Assembly (NCBI GenBank): GCA_947258815.1
Contig: CAMYJW010000027.1
Span: forward strand, 18,719-82,718
Source of the DNA: an uncultured Sphingomonadaceae bacterium
GTDB taxonomy: Bacteria > Pseudomonadota > Alphaproteobacteria > Sphingomonadales > Sphingomonadaceae
Reading direction: 5' to 3'
DNA: 64,000 nt
The notes beneath the pieces are model-generated. The model worked only from the letters and a program-made list of their open reading frames with translations. It did no database searches and was not told where the DNA came from. A program made the position numbers and the translations under genes. This document shows, piece by piece, positions 47,616 through 55,718 of the stretch (its first letter is position 1; each line of letters opens with the position of its first letter).

Positions 47616-48040
47616 AGGCAACTCCCCCGGAAGTCGGTAGCGGTTCGCCCCCGCTTTCGACTTCACACCAAGTCCCTGGTGATCGGGGAGGTAGTTTACC
47701 GAGGTAAGTCGGCCCTGTAGCCTTTGGGCCGGAAAGCCTTGGACATACGCCACAGGCTCCCCGACCATAGGGTCAAGGAGTGTGACGCTGTTACGGCCAG
47801 CATCAGCCGCTTACCTTGGGGTAACTACACCCCAGAGCCGTGCGTGGCGGCTCCGCTATCTGTATGAGATAATGGCCGCTTCCACTCAATAGAAACCTGC
47901 CTGAACCCGGAGGATTTCGCAGAAGCTCCGGCTCCAGAGACACATGGGCCTTGCATTGGCGGGTCTAGAGACGGTCGGTGATGGCCGTGAGATGCGGCGT
48001 CTCCGGATGTATAATCGCCCCGGTCATGATGGAGGTGACC
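47616..48040. other. 425-bp gene-free region with many hairpins
   Basis: Between the exported-protein pair and the truncated gene at 48041. It holds the structured segment 47683-47853 (next entry). The last 150 bases show nothing beyond the ribosome-binding site GGAGG at about 48031. Confidence 0.5.
47683..47853 (-). ncRNA. Candidate structured RNA or leader
   Basis: Nested inverted repeats: outer TCGGGGAG (47683-47690) with CTCCCCGA (47757-47764), enclosing TTACC-GA-GGTAA (around 47696-47707) and CGGCCC/GGGCCG (47710-47715, 47726-47731). Beside it are TTACC/GGTAA (47811-47824) and GAGCCG/CGGCTC (47835-47840, 47848-47853). On the minus strand it would be a 5' leader of the exported lipoprotein gene. 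It could also be a remnant of a mobile intron. Strand not proven. Confidence 0.3.
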
Positions 48041-48421
48041 ATGGGTGGTATGGGTTCCGGCGCGCAGCGATCAAAGAATGTCGGCAACGTCGAGGATGCT
48101 ATCGCGCTCGATATTCGCGTCCTGAGGCGTCTAGGCGTTGTTCGGCCCGGCGAATGCGTCATCGATGACGTTCACTGGTCGAAACGCGGCCTAAGGACCG
48201 CCTGCGCGCGCCTTCGGGTTGATTTGAGCGACATCGAACACGCCACGCCAGCCTTGGCAATGGACGCCGGGTTCGAAAGCGCTCGACGAGGCGCGGAAGG
48301 CCCTCTCCACACCGCTGGGATGACGGTCACGATAATCGAGTACTTTCCAAGTTTTCATGTTTTCACATCGCGATCCAGCGCGACAAAAAATGCCGGGGTT
48401 GCGCGAAATCGCACGAGTTGA
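48041..48421 (+). pseudogene. Probably truncated phage-type protein (MGGxGSG family)
   Basis: 126 residues. The start MGGMGSGAQRSKNVGNVEDA and LDIRVLRRLGVVRPGECVID resemble a phage- and island-borne family that normally continues into a Cys-containing C-terminal domain. Here that part is missing; after MTVTIIEYFPSF the tail is unrelated. GGAGG stands 5-6 nt before the ATG, so it could still be translated. Function of the family is unknown to me. Confidence 0.5.
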
Positions 48422-48470
48422 GCGATCCAGCGATAGCCCGGCATGGAAACTTGGAAAGTTGGAAAGTGAA

Positions 48471-50237
48471 TCAATCGCCAGACGGCAGCGACCAGTACCA
48501 CTTGCGATCGTCGTTCTGGTTCTTGGCGATGTCTAGATCGACAGCCGCCCGATTCAGGGTCGTGCTGCTGATGCCGCGCGCCTCACCGTCCCGCTTAAGC
48601 ACCTGAACGTGCACAGGCCCATCAGCAAGACGTTCCAGGAGGTATTCCTTCGCGTCCTCGCGCTCATTCTGGTCCGGACCACGCTTGGCTGATGGACCCG
48701 CAAAAAACGTGTCGGCGTCCATGTCCACGAACCCCTCGAAGGCGATCTTGGGTTGCTCACCCTTTCGCCCATCGGCGTCGCCCATCGTGAACAGCATCGA
48801 TTTCCCCTTCTCGAAGTTCGTCTTCATGTGAAAGACGATGAACCCGCGCTCACCGTCATCGCGACGGGCAAGCCCAAACTGGTTGCGCGAGATGCCCACG
48901 AAGTCGGTCGAACCCAAACCTTTCTTCATGGCCTTGTCTTGCGCGCCCTTACCGAAGTGCCGGACGCAAATGATCGCGCACCGTCGTTTGTCGGCAATTT
49001 CGGCAAGCCGGGACATGAACTCGCGCACATCGATGTTGCTGTTGCCGTCCACCCCGGCCATGAAGGCCTGAATTGGATCGAGGATCACGAGAAGCGGCTT
49101 TTTCTCCGCGATCTCGCCATCCAGCCATTCCACCATCTCTTTCGACAAGTCGAACGTGCGCGATTGGATGAAAACCCGGTCGAGGTCGGCTCCGTTCGCC
49201 TCCAGGCGCTTTTTGATGACGGCACCCTTCAAGTCCTCGAAATTGAACAAAAAGCAGTTTCCCGGATCAATCCGCTTGCCATCAGGGAGTTTTCGCCCGG
49301 TGCTGACGCGCGAGACGAGCCACCCCATGAACTGACTTTTGCCGTCGCCGGGATCGCCATCGAGCAAGCCTAAGGTGCCGAGACAAATGTAGGGGTACCA
49401 AAGGAACTCAAGGTCTTCCTCGGGGATTTCCGAGAAGGGAATGATGCGAGGCAATTCCTTGGTCGGATAGCGCGACACGCTGCTTGCGATTTTCCGGACC
49501 TCCTTATCTGGTAGCGGCTTTTCCGACATGGTGCGGTTCGCGACCTTGAGCGTGGGTAATATCGATTTCTGTGGAACACCTTGCGCCCGCAACCACCCGG
49601 CAAACCGCATCAAGGTGTCGTTGCGCATGCCGACCGGGATCATCCCATCTTCAAATCTCTCGGTGGACGGTTCGTCCTGATCCTCCGTGATTGTGGCGAT
49701 ATTCGTTGGGAGGTCAGCGATAGGCATGACACCCTGGAGCGTATAGATCGGTCCGAATTCATGACGAGACCAAGGACCGACAACGTAATTGCCGGGTCCA
49801 CTTTTCACGTCGAGCTTGGGACGCGCGCCGGTCTTGGCGGGCATATCTCCTCGAAAGTAGAAATGGAACCCGCGTGCGGTCTTCACGGTAAATGTCGGCG
49901 GCGGATCGTACTCGGCGCGGAATTTCCGAAGGGCCGCCTTGCTGTCGCAGTCGATTACCGCCAATCCTTCAGTGGCGACTCCGTAGTTCATGTCTGGATG
50001 CTTACGGTGCCACCCACGAATGGCTTTCAAGTCGGTGGTAGCATTCTTGACACCGTTCCGAACTAACGATCCGATGGGATGCTTGCCTATATCGTTGCAT
50101 TCATCATTTCCGCAGGCGCATTTGCCATCGATTACGCCCCATACGGGGAAGACACGAATGCCTTCCCCTGCGAAACGCTCCATCAAAGCGAGGACACTGG
50201 CTGATCGGTCAATAGGGAGTTTGATTTCGCTAGTCAT
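48471..50237 (-). CDS. Primase-polymerase/helicase, satellite or phage replication protein
   Basis: 588 residues. N-terminal bifunctional primase-polymerase domain (about 1-190): VFPVWGVIDGKCACGNDECN with possible zinc Cys, VIDCDSKAALRKF with a DxD, FHFYF and DVKSGPGNYVVGPWSRH. C-terminal RepA/DnaB-like helicase (about 280-480) with Walker A GLLDGDPGDGKSQ, Walker B LLVILDPIQAFM and VRHFGKGAQDKAMKKGLGST. A helical wing-like C-terminus follows. Start MTSEIKLPID at 50235-50237 overlaps the previous small gene by 8 nt. It probably replicates the excised island. Confidence 0.85.
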   Translation of the reverse strand: MTSEIKLPIDRSASVLALMERFAGEGIRVFPVWGVIDGKCACGNDECNDIGKHPIGSLVRNGVKNATTDLKAIRGWHRKHPDMNYGVATEGLAVIDCDSKAALRKFRAEYDPPPTFTVKTARGFHFYFRGDMPAKTGARPKLDVKSGPGNYVVGPWSRHEFGPIYTLQGVMPIADLPTNIATITEDQDEPSTERFEDGMIPVGMRNDTLMRFAGWLRAQGVPQKSILPTLKVANRTMSEKPLPDKEVRKIASSVSRYPTKELPRIIPFSEIPEEDLEFLWYPYICLGTLGLLDGDPGDGKSQFMGWLVSRVSTGRKLPDGKRIDPGNCFLFNFEDLKGAVIKKRLEANGADLDRVFIQSRTFDLSKEMVEWLDGEIAEKKPLLVILDPIQAFMAGVDGNSNIDVREFMSRLAEIADKRRCAIICVRHFGKGAQDKAMKKGLGSTDFVGISRNQFGLARRDDGERGFIVFHMKTNFEKGKSMLFTMGDADGRKGEQPKIAFEGFVDMDADTFFAGPSAKRGPDQNEREDAKEYLLERLADGPVHVQVLKRDGEARGISSTTLNRAAVDLDIAKNQNDDRKWYWSLPSGD

Positions 50238-50406
50238 CGCCGCGTCCCTTCCAAAACGGTCTATTCGGATCGGGAAGCGGCGCGTCTTCGATTTCCATTC
50301 GAACGGCATGATACCGTTCGCCGGTTTCCGCGTCGAAAAGAAAGAGGCGCGTCCAAGTCTCACCGGTGTCTAGATCGCGATATTCGCACTGAACAAGCCG
50401 TTTCAT
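50230..50406 (-). CDS. 58-residue small protein between alpA-like and primase genes
   Basis: MKRLVQCEYRDLDTGETWTR then LFLFDAETGERYHAVRMEIE, ending in FWKGRGDD. It starts at the ATG 50404-50406, overlapping the stop of the AlpA-like gene (ATGA), and its stop TAG at 50230-50232 overlaps the primase start, so all three are translationally coupled. Not recognised; tight packing and sensible composition support it as a real gene. Confidence 0.6.
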   Translation of the reverse strand: MKRLVQCEYRDLDTGETWTRLFLFDAETGERYHAVRMEIEDAPLPDPNRPFWKGRGDD

Positions 50407-50618
50407 TTGCCCGCCTCCCGCATTGCGGCGAGGCTCTCAAGATACTCGTCAATTTCGCTTTGAATCCATGCAACGCGATTTCGTCCGTGCCTTACACGGA
50501 GGGGAAATCGTCCATCATTCTCCCATCGGAGTAACGTTGAACGATGCTCCGTTATTCCATGGTCCGCGAGATAATCGTAGTGGCAGAGCGTAACCCCGCC
50601 ACGGCTTTGGTTCTCCAT
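50403..50618 (-). CDS. AlpA/excisionase-like helix-turn-helix protein
   Basis: 71 residues from MENQSRGGVTLCHYDYLADH. The middle GITEHRSTLLRWENDGRFPL then RVRHGRNRVAWIQSEIDEYL follows the MerR/AlpA winged-helix pattern of prophage regulators and excisionases. It probably controls or directs excision by the integrase encoded upstream. Two upstream ATG codons are in frame but would add a nonstandard extension. Confidence 0.78.
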   Translation of the reverse strand: MENQSRGGVTLCHYDYLADHGITEHRSTLLRWENDGRFPLRVRHGRNRVAWIQSEIDEYLESLAAMREAGK

Positions 50619-50703
50619 TTGAGTATTCCTCATCAAGTTTACGTTGATGAGGATGCGCATCCTCGCGACGATAAATGACGCGACGCGATCGATCTCGCCA
50701 ACG

Positions 50704-51351
50704 CTATCCGTCCGAGTTTGAATCCGGCATTATTTCCGGACGATGGCGGACGATTGCTCGTTCCTGCGCTTCCTCGATTCGAGTGTAGACAGTGGTGCGA
50801 CCTGGTTCCTTGCCTTTGAAGTAGCTGCTCAAGAGTGCCTTCACTTCTTTCGGCTTCAGAGAGGTTGGATGGTCAAGAAACAATCTGTCCAGCGCTTCGT
50901 CGAAATCCTTATACTCCCTTGAGCGCCCCGGTCGTGCTGAAGCCTTCTTCGAGTATCTGGACGTCAGCACCGAGGCAAAATCGCGCAAGTTGACCATGCA
51001 GAAATGGATCTCCCCATTGGCGAGTTGGATTTGCCCGCATTCGTCTTCGGTCGGCCGTGGAAAGAGGTTGTGCAGCGAATGACCATCGGGGTTCGAGTAA
51101 TACCAAACGCGCCTATCGCCATCAAAGTAGACTAGCGGCAGCCATCCGTTCTGGACGCATTGTTTAAGTGCGCGGAGCGCCCATTGACCCATGATTTGCC
51201 GATCAGAGCCGCGGGGTGGTCGCTTACCAATGCGAACGGAATCCACCATGTCAGTGGGCCACGCCGAACCGAACTTATGCCGACCAAGCTGATTGAATGC
51301 TACTTGAAGATGCTGGAGATCATCTGCCGGAAATTCATCGCCCGAGTTCAT
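50704..51351 (-). CDS. Hypothetical island protein following the integrase
   Basis: 215 residues from MNSGDEFPADDLQHLQVAFN. Contains RQIMGQWALRALKQCVQNGW, WYYSNPDGHSLHNLFPRP and a basic C-terminal part SLKPKEVKALLSSYFKGKEP that may bind DNA. No known domain identified. It overlaps the integrase end by 17 nt in the same direction. Confidence 0.6.
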   Translation of the reverse strand: MNSGDEFPADDLQHLQVAFNQLGRHKFGSAWPTDMVDSVRIGKRPPRGSDRQIMGQWALRALKQCVQNGWLPLVYFDGDRRVWYYSNPDGHSLHNLFPRPTEDECGQIQLANGEIHFCMVNLRDFASVLTSRYSKKASARPGRSREYKDFDEALDRLFLDHPTSLKPKEVKALLSSYFKGKEPGRTTVYTRIEEAQERAIVRHRPEIMPDSNSDG

Positions 51352-52483
51352 CCAAGAACGCTCCCCACGCATCCAGTGCCGCCCGCTTCTCGGCGTCATA
51401 CCCGTAGCGGTTGTATACCGCTGCAACACCCGAAATCGTGCCCGAGATGTGGTTCAACACCTTCTCGACGACATGTGGAGCGACACCCGCCCTCGCCATC
51501 CCCGATGCTGCCGTGCGGCGAAGATCATGCAATCGCCAATCGGACGTGCTGGACGCCTCGTGAATGCGCCTCGTAGCCTTGGAGAAACTATTTATCGGAC
51601 ATCGCCGTGTCGTCGTGAAGACCCAATCGCAATCGAGATGACGCGGCATATTCGTGAGTGTGCGCAGTGCATAGGCGCTGAGTGGCACGACATGCGGTTT
51701 GCCGTTCTTGGATCGCTCGGCTGGGATGACCCATATGCTCTGATCGAAGTCGATTTCACTCCAACGCATCTGCGCCACTTCGCCCCGGCGCTGCGCCGTC
51801 GCGATCAGCATCAGCACGAAGGGGCCATAGGGATATGTATCGCCACCGCCAGCATGGATGACCGCCTTGATTTCATCGTCATCAAGGACACGGTCACGCG
51901 CCTGCTCACGCGTTGGTGCCTTTATGCCTGCAACGGGTGATGCATCAACGATCCCGCGTTCCATGCACCAGTTGAACAGCTTGCGCAGGTTGGAATGGAT
52001 GCGGTTCGCCTGATAGGTTGCGCCCCGTTCAATGGCACCGTCCATCATCTCCAGTATGTCGCAGCGCCTGATTTCGCGAATATCGCGCTGTCCATGCGCG
52101 GCGACGAACTCGCGTTGCAGAATGCGTTCGGTCTCACGCCAACTGCTGTTTCGAGGCTTCGCATACTGCCTGATAAAATCCTCGCAAATGGTCTCGACAC
52201 GCATGCTGAGTTGGCGACGACGCGCTGCTGGATCGATCCCTTCATCCACCAGACGCAAGCCTTCAAGCGCCTTGTCGCGGGCGTGGGCAAGGGTCACGCG
52301 GGGATGAACGCCCAGAGGAAGACGGCGTTGCTTCAACCCGTAGCGATACTTGAGATTGTAGACTTTCTTGCCCGTCGGATAGACCCGAAGGCTGAAGCCG
52401 GGACACAATAGATCGTGGACTTCATACCGCTTTGCTTGCGGCTTGAATGCCTCGATTAACTTTGCCGTGAGCGCCTTGCGCAT
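51335..52483 (-). CDS. Tyrosine recombinase/integrase, P4-like
   Basis: 382 residues from MRKALTAKLIEAFKPQAKRY. N-terminal arm-binding region (FSLRVYPTGKKVYNLKYRYG, VTLAHARDKALEGLRLVDEG) of the P4/CP4-57 type, core-binding domain, then catalytic residues in ATAQRRGEVAQMRW (Arg), WRLHDLRRTAASG (His, Arg), VLNHISGT (His) and the Tyr in AAVYNRYGYDAEKR. It should have inserted the island in tRNA-Thr. AAGGAAA lies about 8 nt before the ATG. It reads away from both att ends and heads the replication operon. Confidence 0.92.
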   Translation of the reverse strand: MRKALTAKLIEAFKPQAKRYEVHDLLCPGFSLRVYPTGKKVYNLKYRYGLKQRRLPLGVHPRVTLAHARDKALEGLRLVDEGIDPAARRRQLSMRVETICEDFIRQYAKPRNSSWRETERILQREFVAAHGQRDIREIRRCDILEMMDGAIERGATYQANRIHSNLRKLFNWCMERGIVDASPVAGIKAPTREQARDRVLDDDEIKAVIHAGGGDTYPYGPFVLMLIATAQRRGEVAQMRWSEIDFDQSIWVIPAERSKNGKPHVVPLSAYALRTLTNMPRHLDCDWVFTTTRRCPINSFSKATRRIHEASSTSDWRLHDLRRTAASGMARAGVAPHVVEKVLNHISGTISGVAAVYNRYGYDAEKRAALDAWGAFLDELGR

Positions 52484-52720
52484 GTGCCGTTTCCTTTCAC
52501 GACACCTCAATAATCACGGTTTTCTGCCAATCTCAACATAAACTCCAAGTTTCCAATGGTTTGCAACGGAAAGCTACATACTGCGACGGGCATGCATAAA
52601 TGACCGGGGGTCTTTGGAACCAACTCCCCATCCACATGGCAGGCATCAAGTGCCGCGCGACAGTTTCCGGAAATTTCGGTCTCAATGAATTACATGAAAC
52701 CGGCCGACTTCCCGCATCCG

Positions 52721-53533
52721 TTATCGGGCAGAGATTCCGACGCGATCAGCGGCTATCAAGATGCGCTCGCGGACGGCGTCACTTGCGGGGAAAACCATGT
52801 ATCCATCGTCAAGGCAGCCGAGCATCATTGATTTTTGTCGTGGCATGAGCCGCCAACGCAATGCGACCAGAAGGCACAGCATAGCGTCTAGGCGGTCCTG
52901 ATCGGCTTTCACCGGCTTTGTCCGCAACGCCTCGCGCGTGCACCAGTGGACAGCAAGGTCAGCGCCGAACCGCATGAATTCGTTGGCTGCGGCGTTCGAA
53001 ACCCTCTCCCAATCGGCGGGTCTGAATGTCTTTCGCCGTGCCGGATTATATCGTGGTGCAGCCAATCGCCCGAAGAATTCTGGGTTGAAGGACGGCAGCG
53101 CCAATGCCGGGAAAACCTCAATCAGATGCAGGCCTGTTGTGGCGATTCTCGCTTGTTCAGGTAGTTCCGCCGCATCCAATGCCCGAAGAAAGGTCCAGAT
53201 CGGGGATGCATCGCAAAACATCCCGACCTTGCCGCGATTAGCGGGCTGAACGCCACCGCCTAGCCAACTGATGACACTGGCCGCGACGCGCTCGACTGGA
53301 CGCATGCTGGTCAGGTTCGGAACGATGGTCGGCTGGTCAAGGGCCACGAGCGTTGCGCCGTCCAGCGACTTTACCGCATCGATAAAATCCAACGCCTGCT
53401 CGAATGTCGCGAGCCGTGGTTCATGGAATTCTGCAACTTTGCCGCCTTCCATGCTCACCGCGCAAATCGCACCCGGCGCGGAGGGCTTGTTTGTCCAAGC
53501 AGAATCAAATCCAATGTAAGTATCACGGGGCAT
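52721..53533 (-). CDS. DUF429 family RNase H-fold protein
   Basis: 270 residues starting MPRDTYIGFDSAWTNKPSAP. Acidic positions IGFDSAW, LVALDQPTIVPN, HLIEVFPALALP and DQDRLDAMLCLLVALRW correspond to the DUF429 pattern, also present in the core gene at 39366. Likely nuclease fold, role unknown. It stands alone between the integrase and the SNase-like gene with about 240-bp gaps on both sides. Confidence 0.75.
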   Translation of the reverse strand: MPRDTYIGFDSAWTNKPSAPGAICAVSMEGGKVAEFHEPRLATFEQALDFIDAVKSLDGATLVALDQPTIVPNLTSMRPVERVAASVISWLGGGVQPANRGKVGMFCDASPIWTFLRALDAAELPEQARIATTGLHLIEVFPALALPSFNPEFFGRLAAPRYNPARRKTFRPADWERVSNAAANEFMRFGADLAVHWCTREALRTKPVKADQDRLDAMLCLLVALRWRLMPRQKSMMLGCLDDGYMVFPASDAVRERILIAADRVGISAR

Positions 53534-53779
53534 CGCGGGACGAATACCTATCCAAATGACGACAACAAACCACCCTCAGGTTAACAGGAGATCAGTGCGT
53601 ACCGCAGATTCGCTTATCGTCCACCCCGTATCGATCATGACCGGGATAGAACCTATCGTGAGCTGGTTCGTTTTGCCGAGGGAGTTGCCCTACCAATGCA
53701 ACGGAAAGGAAGGTGTTGAAGCCGTGACCAGCCGACAGCAGCGGACAACTGTCGCAACACAGCGATGGAACCTGCTTGA

Positions 53780-54577
53780 ATGATTATCGTCCCTGACGAT
53801 CCCGTCGCGGCGGCACCCGACGAAGCATTGAAGGCGTCTGTTGTGAAAGTCTTCGACGGCGACGGCTTTCTTGCAAATGTCTGGAATCCATTTCGCAACG
53901 CTTGGGTCAAACGTGTTCCATTTCGCTTTGCGTTTATCGATGCGCCGGAGATCGAACAGCCGTTTGGATCGGAATCTAGGGACTATCTGAACAATCTCAT
54001 ATCCGGAAAGACACTGCGTTTGGGCCCGGTCGGCAAGAAATCGACAGGGTTTGTGCCCATGGATCCTTATAAACGATTGCTCTGCATGGGGTTTTTGACC
54101 GAGCAGATGGAGGTCGGAAGGGTTCATTACTATTTGAACGGCGGGTGCGGCGAAGGTTCGGTGAGGAAGGCTCGCCCCGTTACCCGCAATATCGAACTTG
54201 AGATGATCGTGAACGGGTGGGCTTGGGTTGTCGAGCAATGGGCGTTTGATCGGGAGGACGAGTATTTCGAGGCGCAGAATGACGCCCAGCGAAACCGGCG
54301 TGGCCTATGGGCGATGGACAATCCAGAGCCGCCTTGGAACTTCAAACGGCGTCAAAAGCGCCGGAGCCGCAAGTCCGAGGGACGGCCGACTGATTTAGCT
54401 TCAATCCCACGTTGCCCAGCGGGGTCCCAATGGGGCATCAGGAGCGCGCGCTTGACTGCTTCGGGTTGCAACAGGTTGCGTCAGGCTGCAATGTGCCGGT
54501 TCGCGCAAGCGCGTTCCCCAAGCAACGAGTTGCAGCAGATTGCGACGCTTTGCCAAGATGTTAAGGCCAGTTTGTAA
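53780..54577 (+). CDS. Thermonuclease (SNase)-like protein with chimeric C-terminus
   Basis: 265 residues. The OB-fold nuclease part (about 15-190) shows VVKVFDGDGFLANV, VPFRFAFIDAPEIEQPFGSE SRDYL and MDPYKRLLC, with the Arg/Asp/Glu set of SNase, then LEMIVNGWAWVVEQWAFDRE and AQRNRRGLWAM. No signal peptide. From about residue 214 the frame runs through the 163-bp island-end repeat, so the last 50 residues come from attachment-site DNA rather than from the nuclease family. Confidence 0.78.
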   Translation: MIIVPDDPVAAAPDEALKASVVKVFDGDGFLANVWNPFRNAWVKRVPFRFAFIDAPEIEQPFGSESRDYLNNLISGKTLRLGPVGKKSTGFVPMDPYKRLLCMGFLTEQMEVGRVHYYLNGGCGEGSVRKARPVTRNIELEMIVNGWAWVVEQWAFDREDEYFEAQNDAQRNRRGLWAMDNPEPPWNFKRRQKRRSRKSEGRPTDLASIPRCPAGSQWGIRSARLTASGCNRLRQAAMCRFAQARSPSNELQQIATLCQDVKASL

Positions 54578-54581
54578 TCAG
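54419..54581 (+). repeat. 163-bp island-end direct repeat, copy B, with partial att core
   Basis: Begins GCGGGGTCCCAATGGGGCAT and ends AAGGCCAGTTTGTAATCAG (54563-54581). Copy C at 59646-59808 has the same length, ends and overall order, with the middle partly diverged. Both contain repeated TTGC(G/A)AC words that may be integrase arm sites. Only 11 bp of the tRNA core (TTTGTAATCAG) remain at its right end. Confidence 0.85.
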
Positions 54582-54913
54582 CGAGCCAATGATTCATAAA
54601 AATACGTAATCACAACAGGTTATCGAATTTACAACAATCGGCCCGCTGATTTCCTAAATCCCGCTTGAACGGACGCAGACCAAAATCTGCAACGCCCTGC
54701 GACAGCATACAAGGGTATCCGGCGATTTGAGATGGGCAATTGCAACGGAAGGCATGACACGAACTTTGTTCCCCCATTGGGACCCAGTGAGGGACGTTGA
54801 CAGACCATCGCTATATCAATCTGGTTAGCTGACTTGAAGAGCCGCTAGCTGATTGGTAGCATCCCGACTGAAAAGTTGCACAATTTCTTGCATTGCGGTC
54901 AGGGGAACGAATT
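54582..54913. other. 332-bp gene-free start of the right island segment
   Basis: AT-richer than the core and without a convincing gene. Contains an inverted copy of the end motif at 54772-54784 and probably the promoter of the three-gene unit that follows. Confidence 0.5.
54772..54784 (-). repeat. Inverted copy of island-end motif
   Basis: CCCCATTGGGACC is the exact inverse of GGTCCCAATGGGG found at 40408, 54424 and 59651. It lies about 190 bp inside the right segment. Confidence 0.6.
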
Positions 54914-55666
54914 GTGAAGACTTGGTACGCGCGTTTGGCTGTTATACTGGGTATTATCTGGCTCTGTGCGCCTGCCCCAGCAATCGCGCGCGACTGCGAC
55001 ATGAATGTTAGCCCAAGCGCGTCGCCGCTAAACTACAAACCGCGCGAAAGTCGCTGCGAGGGCGTATTCCGCGAACAGGTCGTAGGCCGTACGAACCTTC
55101 GCATCATCGGCTATCACGCCAACAGGGCAAGTTTTGGCACACCTGATGCGCGATCGGTGTTGCTTAAAGCGCTTTCGATTCCGCGCGGCAGATCAAAGGT
55201 CATGAAGGTGGTCTCGCGCCGGCCGAACGAGAATTATCAGATGGACACCGCGCAACTAGGCACCGACGGAACTTATCCTTGGCCACTCGACATCTTGAAG
55301 AAAGTTGCACCGCCGCTCCGGGCGATACACCTCGCCGGCTTGGTCTGCGTCGATGAATGCGGCGTTGGCAGGACACGAAGATCGACCTTGGCTCCCATAC
55401 AATTTCCCTCCAGTCGGGGCGCGAGCGCGACGCTTCGACCAAGGATCATCATCAAATCGGATACCTCGCTCAAATCTGTAAGAGTTGCCATGCGAGATGC
55501 TTCCGGCCATGTGAACACTAGGCAGATCGCATCCAATGTGCCGTACGGCGCAGCCACAACGTATATCTTGCCGAATTTGGACGGAGCCTACTGCGATATA
55601 ACCATCACAGTGGAGTCGCAGCGTGGTGCGCGTGACCAGATAGAGGCGCGACTGTTGCTGCCATAG
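54914..55666 (+). CDS. Exported protein of protease trio, unknown
   Basis: 250 residues with a signal peptide (KTWYARLAVILGIIWLCAPA, cleaved near AIARD). The mature part has four or more Cys (RDCDMNV, SRCEGVFRE, LVCVDECGVGRTRR, GAYCDITI) that could form disulfides, and a C-terminal beta-rich part with RPRIIIKSDTSLKSVRVAMR. No known family. Start GTG at 54914 follows AGGGG; 52 nt before the next gene. Confidence 0.65.
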   Translation: MKTWYARLAVILGIIWLCAPAPAIARDCDMNVSPSASPLNYKPRESRCEGVFREQVVGRTNLRIIGYHANRASFGTPDARSVLLKALSIPRGRSKVMKVVSRRPNENYQMDTAQLGTDGTYPWPLDILKKVAPPLRAIHLAGLVCVDECGVGRTRRSTLAPIQFPSSRGASATLRPRIIIKSDTSLKSVRVAMRDASGHVNTRQIASNVPYGAATTYILPNLDGAYCDITITVESQRGARDQIEARLLLP

Positions 55667-55718
55667 TGTTTGCGAGTGTGTGGCTCCGAAGTCAATTGGA
55701 CGAAGAACGAAGATATCG

